A DNA stretch of 64,000 nucleotides from Cellulomonas chitinilytica (GCF_016862675.1 NZ_BONK01000006.1:226661-290660), one strand, 5' to 3'; positions 52,131-61,684 are shown, counted from the stretch's first letter. Translations and numbers: made by a program. The notes: generated from the sequence alone by a model not told the origin.

Positions 52131-54173
52131 TCAGTGCGCCTCGCGGACCACCGCGACACCGCCCGCCGGGACCTCGAGGACCCCCGCGACGGGCCGGTCG
52201 GCGAGGAGCTCGTGGCCGCCGGCCCGGACCTGCACGTCGGCGTCGGTGTGGTTGAGCACGACGAGCCACGACCGCCCGTCGTCCGCGACCCGCCGCACCG
52301 CCTCCACCCCCGGCCCGATGCCCGCGCCACCGCCCGCGGCGAGCCCGTCGACGACCGGCCGCACCCCCGCCTCGGCGACGAGCGCCGCGGTGAGGTCGTC
52401 GAGCGCCTCGGGGCTCAGCCGGGTCGCGAGGTACCACGCCGCACCGCCCGCGTCGCCGACGGGTCGACGGGTCACGGCCGCACCGCCCGCGAGGTCGCCG
52501 TCGACGAACGTCCGGACCGCCTCCGTGCCGGGTCGCAGGTGGAGGTGCTCGGACCAGACGTCGGCGGTGCTGCCGTCGTCGAGCGTCACGGTCTCGCCGT
52601 CCTGGAGGGCCCAGAACTCCTCCGCGCGCACCCCGAGCAGGTCCCGGAACGCGCCCGGGTACCCGCCGAGCCGCACGTGGTCGTGCTCGTCGACGATCCC
52701 GGAGAAGTACGTGACCAGCACCGTCGCACCCCGGTCGGCCGCGGCCGCGAGGTTGGCCGCGTCGGCGTCGGTCACGACGTACAGGGTCGGGACGACGACG
52801 AGCCGGTAGCCCGTCAGGTCCGCGGACGGCGGCACCACGTCGACCGTCACGCCCTGCCGCCACAGCGCCCGGTAGTGCGCGAGCACGCGGTCCGGGTAGG
52901 TGACGTCGGCGGACGGGTGCGAGTCGAGCTCGGTGCCCCACCAGGCCGGGTAGTCGAAGACGAGGGCGACGTCGGCGTGCACCCGCGAGCCCCGCAGCTC
53001 GCCGACCGCGCTGAGCGCCGACCCGAGCGCGACGGTGCTCCGCCACACGTCCGAGTCGGTCCCCGCGTGGGGCAGCATCGCCGAGTGGTACTTCTCGGCG
53101 CCCGCCGCCGACTGGCGCCACTGGAAGAACATGATCGCGTCGGCGCCGCGCGCCAGGTGGCCGAACGAGTGCCGCAGCATCTCGCCGGGCCGCTTGCTGC
53201 GGTTGCGGGGCTGCCAGTTCACGGCCGACGTCGAGTGCTCCATGAGCATCCACGGGTCGCCGCCCGCGACGCCGCGGGACAGGTCGGCGCTGAACGCGAG
53301 CTCGACGTGCGCGTCCTCGTCGTGCGCCCGGGTGTAGTGGTCGTTCGCGACGACGTCGAGGTCGCCGGCCCAGGAGAAGTAGTCCATCCACTTCGTGCCC
53401 GTCGACATCATGAGGTTCGTCGTCGTCGGGACGTGCGGGGTGACCTCCCGGAGCACGTCGCGCAGCTCGCGGTACCAGGCGAGGAGCTCGTCGGACGAGT
53501 ACCGGGCGAAGTCGAGCTGCTGCGTCGGGTTCGGGTACGTCGGGGCCTCGCGCGGCGGGAGGACCTCGTCGAACGTGTCGTACCGCTGCGACCAGAACGC
53601 GGTGCCCCACGCGTGGTTGAGGGCGTCGACCGTGCCGTACCTCGCCTCCAGCCAGCGGCGGAACGCGGCCGCCGAGTCGTCCGAGAAGTCGTGGGGCACG
53701 TGGCAGCCGAGCTCGTTGTCGACGTGCCACAGGGCCAGCGCCGGGTGGGCCGCGTACCGCTCGGCGACCGTCCGGGCCATCCGCAGCGCGTACGCCCGGT
53801 AGGTCGGGGAGGACACCCGGTACGCCTGGCGCCCGCCCGGGTGCAGCACGGTGCCGTCGGCCAGCTCGGGGAGGATCTCGGGGTGCGTGCGGGACAGCCA
53901 CGGCGGCGGGCTCGCCGTCGCCGTCGCCAGCGCCACCCGGATGCCCGCCGCGTGGAGCCGGTCGAGGACGTCGTCGAGCCAGCCGAAGTCGTGCTCCCCC
54001 TCGCGGGGCTCGAGCTGCGCCCACGAGAAGATCCCGACGCTCACCAGCGTCACGCCCGCCTCGCGCATGAGCTCGACGTCCTCGACGCGGGTCGCGAGCG
54101 GCCACTGCTCCGGGTTGTAGTCGCCGCCGTACGCGATGCCGTCGACGCCGAGGGGCCAGGGGGTGGTGGTCAT
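52131..54173 (-). CDS. Beta-galactosidase, GH42
   Basis: A 680-residue cytoplasmic GH42 enzyme, releasing beta-galactose from lactose-like or plant galactan oligosaccharides. It opens with IAYGGDYNPEQW, has the acid/base Glu in WHVDNELGC (about residue 153), the nucleophile Glu in MLMEHSTSAVNWQ (about 312), then the trimerisation domain (VALVFDYPAWW) and the C-terminal beta domain. No signal peptide. It overlaps the oxidoreductase gene by four bases (ATGA) and is read after it. The operator at 55401 probably controls both. Confidence 0.93.
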   Translation of the reverse strand: MTTTPWPLGVDGIAYGGDYNPEQWPLATRVEDVELMREAGVTLVSVGIFSWAQLEPREGEHDFGWLDDVLDRLHAAGIRVALATATASPPPWLSRTHPEILPELADGTVLHPGGRQAYRVSSPTYRAYALRMARTVAERYAAHPALALWHVDNELGCHVPHDFSDDSAAAFRRWLEARYGTVDALNHAWGTAFWSQRYDTFDEVLPPREAPTYPNPTQQLDFARYSSDELLAWYRELRDVLREVTPHVPTTTNLMMSTGTKWMDYFSWAGDLDVVANDHYTRAHDEDAHVELAFSADLSRGVAGGDPWMLMEHSTSAVNWQPRNRSKRPGEMLRHSFGHLARGADAIMFFQWRQSAAGAEKYHSAMLPHAGTDSDVWRSTVALGSALSAVGELRGSRVHADVALVFDYPAWWGTELDSHPSADVTYPDRVLAHYRALWRQGVTVDVVPPSADLTGYRLVVVPTLYVVTDADAANLAAAADRGATVLVTYFSGIVDEHDHVRLGGYPGAFRDLLGVRAEEFWALQDGETVTLDDGSTADVWSEHLHLRPGTEAVRTFVDGDLAGGAAVTRRPVGDAGGAAWYLATRLSPEALDDLTAALVAEAGVRPVVDGLAAGGGAGIGPGVEAVRRVADDGRSWLVVLNHTDADVQVRAGGHELLADRPVAGVLEVPAGGVAVVREAH

Positions 54174-55351
54174 GTCGTCCTTCGTGAGAGGGCTGCCGGG
54201 GTGAGCGCGCCGGTGGTGTCGCGCAGGTCCTCGACGCCGTGCAGGAACCCGTCGCGCAGCGTGCTGCCCGGGGCGAGGTCGTCCTTCGTGACCGGGCGGC
54301 CCAGGGCGGCCGACGCGTAGATCGCCGTGACGAGCTCGAGCGACCGGTGCGGCTCGGCGGCGACGGCGGGCAGCGGACCGCCGTCGCGCAGGGCGTCGTA
54401 CACGGCGCGCAGGAGCGGGGTGTGGCCGCTCGGCTCGTCGTCGGACGGGAGCGTCCACGACGCCGGCGCGGGCGCGGGGTCCCCGCCGGTGCGGTCCGGG
54501 GCGGGGGTGAGCCGCCACGAGCGGGCGTCGTGGCCGTACAGGTGCTCGACCTCGACCGTGCCGAGGGTGGTGTCGATCCGGACGTAGCTCGTCTGCCGCG
54601 GTGCCAGGGCCGTGGTGAGGACCGAGACGACCGCGCCGTTCGCGAACCGGACCGTCGCGGTCGAGGTGTCCTCCGTCTCGACGTCGCGCGCGAGCCGGAA
54701 CGCCCGCGCGTCGACCTCCGCCCACTCGCCGAGCAGGAACCCGAGCAGGTCGAGCTGGTGGATGCCGAGTCCGAGCAGCGGGCCGCCGCCCTCCGTCGCC
54801 CACCGCCCGCGCCACGGGACCGCGTAGTAGTCCTCCTGCTTCCGGTACCAGAGCGTGTGGCAGACCCCGACGAGCGGGCGGCCGAGCTCGCCGTCCGCGA
54901 GGAGCCGCTGGACGTGGCCGACCGCGGTGCCGGTCCGCTGCTGGAAGACCACGGCGTACCGGCGGCCCACCTCGTCGGCGACGGCGAGGACGGCGTCGAG
55001 GTCGGCGAGCGACAGCACCGGGGGCTTCTCGCACACGACGTGCGCCCCGGCCCGCAGGGCGGCGACGGCCTGGTCGCGGTGCAGGCCGGGCGGGGTGCAC
55101 AGGTGGACGACGTCGGGCACGTCGACCTGCGCGGCGAGGAGCGCGTCGAGGTCGGCGTACCGGCCCGGGACGGCGTACTCGTCGGCGAACGCGTCGCGGA
55201 CCTCGGGGTTCGGGTCGGCGACGGCGACGAGCGTGACCCGCGGGTCCGTCGCCAGCACCCGGGCGTGCGCGTGGGCGATGGCCCCGGTCCCGACGATCGC
55301 GACGCGCAGGGCGTCCTGCACCGTGGTCGTGCTCCCGGCTGTCTCGGTCAC
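54170..55351 (-). CDS. Gfo/Idh/MocA family oxidoreductase
   Basis: A 393-residue sugar dehydrogenase-like protein. Rossmann motif VAIVGTGAIAHAHARVL near residue 17, EKPPVLSLADLDAVL near 108, and the active-site GGPLLGLGIHQLDLLGFLLGEW with conserved His and Asp. The C-terminal domain is of normal size. GTG 55351 is the start. It is co-translated with the GH42 gene and so may oxidise or epimerise a sugar linked to galactose. It is the third such enzyme in the window; the others are paired with DUF6807. Confidence 0.9.
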   Translation of the reverse strand: MTETAGSTTTVQDALRVAIVGTGAIAHAHARVLATDPRVTLVAVADPNPEVRDAFADEYAVPGRYADLDALLAAQVDVPDVVHLCTPPGLHRDQAVAALRAGAHVVCEKPPVLSLADLDAVLAVADEVGRRYAVVFQQRTGTAVGHVQRLLADGELGRPLVGVCHTLWYRKQEDYYAVPWRGRWATEGGGPLLGLGIHQLDLLGFLLGEWAEVDARAFRLARDVETEDTSTATVRFANGAVVSVLTTALAPRQTSYVRIDTTLGTVEVEHLYGHDARSWRLTPAPDRTGGDPAPAPASWTLPSDDEPSGHTPLLRAVYDALRDGGPLPAVAAEPHRSLELVTAIYASAALGRPVTKDDLAPGSTLRDGFLHGVEDLRDTTGALTPAALSRRTT

Positions 55352-55400
55352 GTTCGCTCCTCGCTCTCCGTCCGCCGCGTCGCGGTACCGGCCTTGCTAC

Positions 55401-55414
55401 GGTAAGCGCTTGCC
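55401..55414. promoter_or_regulatory. LacI-type operator of the GH42 operon
   Basis: GGTAAGCGCTTGCC is a near-perfect palindrome (12 of 14 positions) with an AAGCGCTT core, as seen for LacI/CcpA-type operators. It sits 50 bases upstream of the oxidoreductase start on the minus strand and resembles 41249-41262. Confidence 0.7.
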
Positions 55415-55420
55415 CCGGAT

Positions 55421-55457
55421 CCGTCCACGCCCGCCCGCCCCTCCGGTGGGTGGACGG
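55421..55457 (-). terminator. Stem-loop after the LacI regulator gene
   Basis: CCGTCCAC (55421-55428) pairs with GTGGACGG (55450-55457), extended by weaker GC pairs within. It lies 32 bases past the LacI stop on the minus strand. Three and a half 7-bp units of (T/C)CAGGGA (55468-55492) separate it from, and run into, the stop codon. Confidence 0.65.
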
Positions 55458-55488
55458 GCCGTGGGGGTCAGGGACCAGGGATCAGGGA

Positions 55489-56538
55489 TCAGGCCGTCGG
55501 GTCCGAGGAGCCGCGGACCACGAGCTCCGGCTGGAACTGGACCCGCTGGTGGCGGAACGCGTCGCCCTCCGACCGCTGCCGCAGGAGCAGGTCGGCCGCG
55601 GTCCAGCCGAGCTGGTGCGTCGGCTGCCGCACCGACGTGAGCGGCACGGTGAGCATCGACGCGAACACCACGTCGTCGTACCCCACCACGGCCATGTCGC
55701 CCGGCACCGCCACGTCGCGGGCGCGCAGGGCGCGCAGCACACCGAGCGCGGTGAGGTCGTTGACGCAGAACACCGCCGTCGGACGGTCGTCGGCGTGCTC
55801 GTCGAGCACCCGCAGGATGCCGGCCTCGCCGCCGTCGGCGTTCAGGGAGGAGATCGTGACCTCCACGAGCGCCCGCGCCGGGTCGAGGCCCGCCGCGGCG
55901 AGCGCCTCGAGCACGCCGGCGCGCCGGTCGACGCACTGCTTGATCGTGGGCGGTCCGTTGACGAACGCGATCCGGCGGTGCCCGAGAGAGACGAGGTGCT
56001 CGACGGCGAGCGCGGCGCCGCGCACGTCGTCGACCGCGACGGACGAGACGTCGTCGACGGGGGAGGTGGCGTCGAGCAGGACGACGTCGATGCCGCGCTC
56101 GCGCAGCGCGAGGACGGCGTCGAGCGAGCCGGCGGACGGGGTCACCATGACGCCCTGCACGCCGTGCTCCTCGAACAGCCTCAGGTAGCGGGCCTCGCGC
56201 TCGGGGTCCTCGTCGGACGACGACAGCATGAGGGTGTACTCGTCGGACGTGAGGCGGTCCTCGATGCCGCGCGCGACCTCGGTGAAGAACGGGTTGGCGA
56301 TGTCGAGGACGATCGCGCCGACCGTCTGGATGGTGCCCGCGCGCAGCTGCCGGGCGGAGGCGTTGCGGACGAACTGCAGCTCCTCGATCGCCACGAGCAC
56401 CCGGTCGCGCGTCGGCTCGCTCACCTGGTCCGGGCGGTTCAGCACGTTGGAGACGGTCCCGACGGACACCCCTGCCCTGCGGGCGACGTCCGTGATCGAC
56501 GGGCGACGGTCCGCGCGTCCTCGTGTCGTCGTCGACAT
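55489..56538 (-). CDS. LacI family regulator, probable regulator of rhamnose genes
   Basis: A 349-residue repressor. HTH at about residues 14-40 (ITDVARRAGVSVGTVSNVLNRPDQV), hinge SARQLRAGTIQTVGAIV, then the sugar-sensing domain with LGHRRIAFVNGPPTIKQ and PGDMAVVGYDD. ATG 56538 has a GAGAGGA site; ATG 56634 would add 32 residues encoded by the tandem repeat upstream. It is divergent from the RbsA-type importer, with the palindrome GTGAATCGATTCAC between. It is the natural candidate to bind the four TGAANCGNTTCA-like sites. Confidence 0.9.
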   Translation of the reverse strand: MSTTTRGRADRRPSITDVARRAGVSVGTVSNVLNRPDQVSEPTRDRVLVAIEELQFVRNASARQLRAGTIQTVGAIVLDIANPFFTEVARGIEDRLTSDEYTLMLSSSDEDPEREARYLRLFEEHGVQGVMVTPSAGSLDAVLALRERGIDVVLLDATSPVDDVSSVAVDDVRGAALAVEHLVSLGHRRIAFVNGPPTIKQCVDRRAGVLEALAAAGLDPARALVEVTISSLNADGGEAGILRVLDEHADDRPTAVFCVNDLTALGVLRALRARDVAVPGDMAVVGYDDVVFASMLTVPLTSVRQPTHQLGWTAADLLLRQRSEGDAFRHQRVQFQPELVVRGSSDPTA

Positions 56539-56569
56539 CGACGGTCGTCCTCTCGTCGCGCTCGCGGTG

Positions 56570-56629
56570 GTGCTCTCGTCGGTGCTCTGGTCGGTGCTCT
56601 GGTCGGTGCACTGGTGAGTGCTCTGGTCA
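56570..56629. repeat. Five 12-bp tandem repeats upstream of the LacI gene
   Basis: Five units close to GTGCTCTGGTCG run from 56570 to 56629. Read on the minus strand in the frame of the LacI gene they code for a Thr-Asp-Gln-Ser repeat, so they are either a leader segment or an N-terminal extension from ATG 56634. Confidence 0.85.
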
Positions 56630-56709
56630 GGCACGAGGTGCGCCCGATGCTAGTTGCCGCCGTCGGTGCCGCTGCGGTGCCTCGCTGCATCACGAAGACG
56701 TCACAACTC

Positions 56710-56760
56710 TTGCGGCGTCCGGGACGCGCCATTAGCGTTGATGGTAGTGAATCGATTCAC
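56710..56760 (+). promoter_or_regulatory. Promoter and operator of the rhamnose importer operon
   Basis: TTGCGG (56710-56715), a 17-base spacer and TAGCGT (56733-56738) form a promoter. The perfect palindrome GTGAATCGATTCAC (56747-56760) begins eight bases after the -10, covering the expected transcript start. A bound LacI protein would block initiation or clearance. Confidence 0.75.
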
Positions 56761-56779
56761 CATCCTCAAGGGAGAGGCC

Positions 56780-58426
56780 ATGGCGGAATCAGACGACGAG
56801 CCCGGGCCGACGTCCAGCCATCCGGGCGCGTCGGCGGACGCGGCACCGGCCACCCCGGCTGCCCCGCTCGGCCCGGCCGCCCCGCTCGGCCCGGCTGCCC
56901 CGCTCGGCCCGTCGACGCGCACCCCCGCGCCGACGCTCGTCGTCCGTGGCCTCGTCAAGCACTTCGGCCCGGTCGTCGCGCTCGCCCGCGCCGAGCTCGA
57001 GGTCCGCCCCGGCGAGATCCACGCGCTCGTCGGCGAGAACGGCGCCGGGAAGTCGACGCTCGTCAAGCTCCTCGCCGGCGTCTACCAGCCCACCGCCGGG
57101 CAGATGCTCCTCGACGGCGCACCCCTCGAGCCCCGCACCCCCGCCGACGCCCGGGACGCCGGCGTCGCCGTCATCTACCAGGAGCCGACCCTCTTCCCCG
57201 ACCTGTCCGTCGCGGAGAACGTGTTCATGGGCCGCCTCCTCACCGGCCGCGGCGGGCTCGTCTCCCGCAAGGCCATGCGCGAGCGCACCCGCGAGCTGCT
57301 CGCGACCCTCGGCGTCGAGATCGACCCCGACCGGCCCGCGCTCGGCCTGTCCATCGCCGACCAGCAGCTCGTCGAGATCGTCAAGGCCGTGAGCCTCGAC
57401 GCGAAGCTCCTGGTCATGGACGAGCCGACCGCCGCCCTCAGCGGGGTCGAGGTGGACCGGCTGTTCGCCGTCGCGCGGCAGCTGCGCGACCGCGGGGCGG
57501 CCGTCGTGTTCATCTCCCACCGGTTCGACGAGATCTTCGCGCTGAGCGACCGGATCACCGTGATGCGCGACGGCGAGCACGTCAGCACGCAGGACACCGC
57601 CGCCACCGACACCGCCACGATCGTGCGGCAGATGGTCGGCCGCGCCGTCGACACGATGTTCCCGCGCACCGAGCGGACCCCCGGCGCGGTGGTGCTCGAG
57701 GTCCAGGGCCTCACGAGGGCCGGCACGTTCGAGGGCGTCGACCTGCACGTCCGCGCCGGGGAGATCCTCGGCATCGCCGGCCTCGTCGGGTCGGGGCGCA
57801 GCGAGGTCGTGCGGGCCGTGTTCGGCATCGACCGCTACGACTCCGGCACCGTCCGGGTCGACGGGCGCGTCCTCGCGCAGGACGGCCCCGAGCAGGCCAT
57901 GCGGCACGGGCTCGCGCTCGTCCCCGAGGACCGCCGCAGGCAGGGCCTGCACACCGACCTGTCGGTCGCCCGCAACGTCGCCCTCACGCTGCGGCGCCGG
58001 CTCAGCCGCGGCGGCATCCTCACGAGCGGCGCCGAGTACCGGGTCGCGCACGAGTGGGCCGCCACGCTCCAGGTCAAGGCCCGCGACCTCGACGCCGTCG
58101 CGGGCACCCTCTCCGGCGGCAACCAGCAGAAGGTCGTGCTCGCCAAGTGGCTGTCGACGACTCCGCGGGTGCTCCTCATCGACGAGCCCACCCGCGGCAT
58201 CGACGTCGGCACGAAGGCCGAGGTCCACCGGCTGCTCGACCGGCTCGCCGGCGACGGCGTCGCCGTCGTGATGATCTCCTCCGAGCTGCCCGAGGTGCTC
58301 GGCATGAGCGACCGGGTGCTCGTCATGCACGAGGGCCGGGTCACCGCCGTGCTCGACCGGGCCGACGCCGACCCCGAGACGGTGATGTCCGCCGCGACGG
58401 GGACCGTCCGGAGCGCCGTCGCATGA
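56780..58426 (+). CDS. RbsA-type sugar ABC ATPase (probable rhamnose importer RhaT)
   Basis: A 548-residue double ATPase of the CUT2 class. First domain: Walker A GENGAGKST (about residues 86-94), LSIADQQLVEI signature, LLVMDEPTAAL. Second domain: GLVGSGRSE (degenerate Walker A, usual for RbsA), LSGGNQQKVVLAKW signature (about 443), LIDEPTRGIDV. The N-terminus has an Ala-Pro-Leu-Gly-Pro tract from three 18-bp repeats (56858-56911). The rhamnose assignment rests on the downstream mutarotase and isomerase genes. AAGGGAGAGG precedes ATG 56780; the stop overlaps the permease start (ATGA). Confidence 0.88.
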   Translation: MAESDDEPGPTSSHPGASADAAPATPAAPLGPAAPLGPAAPLGPSTRTPAPTLVVRGLVKHFGPVVALARAELEVRPGEIHALVGENGAGKSTLVKLLAGVYQPTAGQMLLDGAPLEPRTPADARDAGVAVIYQEPTLFPDLSVAENVFMGRLLTGRGGLVSRKAMRERTRELLATLGVEIDPDRPALGLSIADQQLVEIVKAVSLDAKLLVMDEPTAALSGVEVDRLFAVARQLRDRGAAVVFISHRFDEIFALSDRITVMRDGEHVSTQDTAATDTATIVRQMVGRAVDTMFPRTERTPGAVVLEVQGLTRAGTFEGVDLHVRAGEILGIAGLVGSGRSEVVRAVFGIDRYDSGTVRVDGRVLAQDGPEQAMRHGLALVPEDRRRQGLHTDLSVARNVALTLRRRLSRGGILTSGAEYRVAHEWAATLQVKARDLDAVAGTLSGGNQQKVVLAKWLSTTPRVLLIDEPTRGIDVGTKAEVHRLLDRLAGDGVAVVMISSELPEVLGMSDRVLVMHEGRVTAVLDRADADPETVMSAATGTVRSAVA

Positions 58427-59448
58427 CCCGCGTGCTGCGCCGGCGCGAGACGAGCATCGCGCTCGCCCTGGTGATCCTCGTCGTCGTCGCGACCACCGCG
58501 AACGACGCGTTCCTGCTCAGCAGCGACGGGTTCCGCGACCTGCTGCTCGCACCGTCGCTGCTGGTCCTGCTGGCCGTCGGCCAGGCGGCGGTCATCATCA
58601 CGCGCAACGTCGACCTGTCCGTGAGCAGCACGCTCGGCCTCGTCGCGTTCGCGACCGGGTCGATGTTCGTCTCATCCCCAGGGCTGTCGGTGCCCGTCGT
58701 CATGCTGCTCGGGATCCTGCTGGGCGCGGCGCTCGGGGCGGTGAACGGCGGGCTCGTGACGAGCGCGCGCGTGCCGTCGCTCGTCATCACGCTCGGCACG
58801 CTCTACGCGTACCGCGGCATCACCGTGATCTGGGCCGGGACCGACCGGATCAGCGCCGGCGACATGCCCCGCAGCTTCCTGGCCATCGGCACCGAGCGCG
58901 TGCTGGGCATCCCCGTCGTCGCGCTCGTCGCGCTCGTGGTCGTCGTCGGTGCGGGCGTGTACCTCGGCTACGCACGGACCGGGCGGGAGTTCTACGCGAT
59001 CGGGTCCGAGCCCGTCGCGGCCCGGCTGTGCGGGCTGCCGGTGGGGCGGCGGGTGTTCTTCGCGTTCGTGCTCTCGGGCACGCTCGCCGGGCTCGCGGGG
59101 GTGCTGTTCGCCGCGCGGTACGCGACCGTCGCGTCGAACGCCGGGACGGGGCTCGAGCTGCAGGCCGTCGCCGCCGCGGTGATCGGCGGCGTCGCGATCT
59201 TCGGGGGCAGCGGCACCGTCGCCGGCGCAGCGCTCGGGGCGGTGCTGCTCGCGACGATCGACCGGGCCCTGCCGATCCTCGGGATCCCCGACTTCTGGCA
59301 GCAGGCCGTGGTCGGCGTCCTCATCATCGGCGCGATCGTGCTCGACCGGGTGCTGGCCGTGCGCACCGCCCGCCGGCTGCGCTCCACGGGTGTCGCCGAG
59401 GCCGTCCGGCCCCTGCCCGCCGCGCGGGTCACCGGGGGTGTCCCGTGA
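58423..59448 (+). CDS. CUT2 sugar ABC permease (probable RhaP)
   Basis: A 341-residue permease of the RbsC/AraH family with about eight to ten TM helices. Family segments are VGQAAVIITRNVDLSVSSTLGLVAF, VPSLVITLGTLYAYRGI and AIGSEPVAARLCGLPVGR, and GGVAIFGGSGTVAGAALGAVLL near the end. ATG 58423 and its GTGA stop overlap place it between the ATPase and the second permease in a tightly coupled set. It probably forms a heterodimer with the next product to import L-rhamnose. Confidence 0.9.
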   Translation: MTRVLRRRETSIALALVILVVVATTANDAFLLSSDGFRDLLLAPSLLVLLAVGQAAVIITRNVDLSVSSTLGLVAFATGSMFVSSPGLSVPVVMLLGILLGAALGAVNGGLVTSARVPSLVITLGTLYAYRGITVIWAGTDRISAGDMPRSFLAIGTERVLGIPVVALVALVVVVGAGVYLGYARTGREFYAIGSEPVAARLCGLPVGRRVFFAFVLSGTLAGLAGVLFAARYATVASNAGTGLELQAVAAAVIGGVAIFGGSGTVAGAALGAVLLATIDRALPILGIPDFWQQAVVGVLIIGAIVLDRVLAVRTARRLRSTGVAEAVRPLPAARVTGGVP

Positions 59449-60485
59449 CCGTCGACCAGGTGCGCACCGTCCCCGCCGCGCCGAGCACCCGCACCCGCCT
59501 GACCCGGGTGCTGCTCGGCCGGGACGCCGCGATCACCGCGCTGCTCGTCGCGGTCGTCCTCGTCGCGTCGCTCACGGTCGACAACTTCTCGACCGCGACG
59601 ACCTGGTACTTCCTGTTCCTCGACGTCTTCCCGATCCTGCTCATCGCCCTGCCGATGACGCTCCTGGTCATCGCCGCGCAGATCGACCTGTCGGTCGCGA
59701 GCATGCTCGGCCTGAGCAGCGTCCTGGTCGGCGCGCTGTACGAGAACGGCTGGCCGCTCGCGGTCGCGGCGCTCGTCGCGCTCGTGGTCGGCGCCGTCGG
59801 CGGGGCGCTCAACGGGTTCCTCGTCACCGTCGTCGGGCTGCCGTCGCTCGCCGTCACCATCGGCACGCTCGCGCTGTTCCGCGGGCTCGCCGTCGGCATC
59901 CTCGGCACCCGGGCCGTCACGGGCTTCCCGTCCGGCGCGCAGGACCTCGTCAGCGCGCATTTCGCCGGGACCGGCATCCCGGTGGTGATGGCGCTGTTCG
60001 TCGTCCTGGCCCTCGCGTTCGGCGTCGTGCTGCACGCGACCCCCACGGGCCGCCTCGTCTACGCGGCGGGGCTGAACGCCGAGGCCGCCCGGTTCGCGGG
60101 CGGGCGCGTCGGGCGGCTGACGTTCTGGCTGTTCGTCGCGAGCGGCGTGATGTCGGCGCTCGCGGGCGTCTACTGGACGCTGCGGTACGGCTCGGCCCGC
60201 GGCGACAACGCCGTCGGCCTCGAGCTGTCGGTCGTCGCGGCCGTGCTGGTCGGCGGCGTCTCCATCTTCGGCGGCCGGGGCGCGCTGCCCGGTGTGGTCG
60301 TCGGGGTGCTCCTCATCGGGGCGCTGCGCAGCGCCCTGCGCCTCGCGGACGTCTCGTCCGACGTGATCAACGTCGTCACGGGCGTCCTGCTCATCGCGAC
60401 CGTGGTCGGACCCGGCCTCGTCGCCCGCGCCCGGGGGGCCGCGCGCCGCCCCGGCACCCGCCCGTCGGCCGGCGCCCCCGGCTGA
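59445..60485 (+). CDS. CUT2 sugar ABC permease (probable RhaQ)
   Basis: A 346-residue RbsC-family permease, partner of the preceding one. It shows LPMTLLVIAAQIDLSVASMLGLSSVL, LPSLAVTIGTLALFRGLAVGILG, AAGLNAEAARFAGGRVGR and GGVSIFGGRGALPGVVVGVLLIGALRSAL. GTG 59445 overlaps the previous stop by four bases. Two different permeases with one double ATPase is the arrangement of the Rhizobium RhaSTPQ importer. Confidence 0.9.
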   Translation: MTVDQVRTVPAAPSTRTRLTRVLLGRDAAITALLVAVVLVASLTVDNFSTATTWYFLFLDVFPILLIALPMTLLVIAAQIDLSVASMLGLSSVLVGALYENGWPLAVAALVALVVGAVGGALNGFLVTVVGLPSLAVTIGTLALFRGLAVGILGTRAVTGFPSGAQDLVSAHFAGTGIPVVMALFVVLALAFGVVLHATPTGRLVYAAGLNAEAARFAGGRVGRLTFWLFVASGVMSALAGVYWTLRYGSARGDNAVGLELSVVAAVLVGGVSIFGGRGALPGVVVGVLLIGALRSALRLADVSSDVINVVTGVLLIATVVGPGLVARARGAARRPGTRPSAGAPG

Positions 60486-60547
60486 CACCCCGCGCTCGTC
60501 GCGCCGGCGCCGCCGGTGTGGCACGCACCCACGAAAGGGGCTCCACG

Positions 60548-61603
60548 ATGAGGTGGTTCTCGCGTCGTTCGTCCGTCGGGGCGGCCAGCGCCGCGGCGGC
60601 ACTGGTCCTCGCACTCGCGGCCTGCACGTCCGGGTCGCCGGGCGAGTCCGACACCGCCGGCTCGACGGGGACGGCCGCCGGCGGCAAGTCGGACCTGTCC
60701 ATCACGTTCCTGCCCAAGAACCTCGGCAACCCGTACTTCGACACGTCCAGCAAGGGCGGCAAGGCCGCGGTCGAGGCGCTCGGCGGCACGTTCAAGGAGG
60801 TCGGCCCGACGGAGCCGACCGCCGACGGCCAGGTCAGCTTCATCAACACCCTCACCCAGCAGGGCGTCAGCGCGATCGTGCTGTCCGCCAACGACAGGTC
60901 GGCGCTGTGCGGCGCGCTCGACACGGCCAAGCAGGCGGGCATCAAGATCGTCACGTTCGACTCGGACGTCGAACCGGGGTGCCGCGACCTGTTCGTCAAC
61001 CAGGCGACCGCCGAGGGCATCGCCAAGGCGCAGGTGGACCTGATCGCCGAGCAGATCGGCGACGCGGGCCAGATCGCGATCCTGTCGGCCACGGCCAACG
61101 CGACGAACCAGAACGCGTGGATCGACATGATGAAGACGGACCTGGCGGCCAACCACCCGAACATCGAGCTGGTGGACGTGGTCTACGGCGACGACGACGA
61201 CCAGACGTCGTTCGACAAGACCGCGGCGCTCCTGCAGTCGCACCCGGACCTCAAGGGGATCATCTCGCCGACCACGGTCGGCATCGCCGCCGCCGCCCGG
61301 TACCTGTCGACGTCGGCGTCGAAGGGCAAGGTCGCGCTGACCGGGCTCGGCACGCCGAACGACATGCGCCCGTACGTGGAGGACGGCACGGTCACGTCGT
61401 TCGCGCTGTGGAACCCCGAGGACCTCGGCTACCTGGCTGCGTACGCGGCGGCGGCGATGGTCGACGGGACCATCACGGGTGCCGAGGGGGACACGTTCAC
61501 GGCCGGTGATCTGGGGGAGTACACCGTCGGGGCGGACGCGACCGTGCTGCTCGGCGACCCGTTCGTGTTCGACAAGGACAACATCGGCGACTTCGACTTC
61601 TGA
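60548..61603 (+). CDS. Rhamnose/sugar ABC substrate-binding lipoprotein (probable RhaS)
   Basis: A 351-residue type-I (ribose-binding-like) solute-binding protein. Signal peptide with lipobox LAAC (Cys24), a Ser/Gly/Thr linker, then ITFLPKNLGNPYFDTSSKGGKAAVEALGG, IVLSANDRSALCGALDTAKQAGIKIVTFDSDV and SFALWNPEDLGYLAAYAAAAM, matching the RhaS branch. A GAAAGGGG ribosome site precedes ATG 60548. It ends the importer set, followed by a striking symmetrical hairpin. Confidence 0.9.
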   Translation: MRWFSRRSSVGAASAAAALVLALAACTSGSPGESDTAGSTGTAAGGKSDLSITFLPKNLGNPYFDTSSKGGKAAVEALGGTFKEVGPTEPTADGQVSFINTLTQQGVSAIVLSANDRSALCGALDTAKQAGIKIVTFDSDVEPGCRDLFVNQATAEGIAKAQVDLIAEQIGDAGQIAILSATANATNQNAWIDMMKTDLAANHPNIELVDVVYGDDDDQTSFDKTAALLQSHPDLKGIISPTTVGIAAAARYLSTSASKGKVALTGLGTPNDMRPYVEDGTVTSFALWNPEDLGYLAAYAAAAMVDGTITGAEGDTFTAGDLGEYTVGADATVLLGDPFVFDKDNIGDFDF

Positions 61604-61684
61604 CGGTCCCGGCACGTCCGCCGGCACCGGCCGGCGCAGGCGTCGGCCCACCGACGCCGCGCCGCCGCCAGCGCCGCCAGCGCC

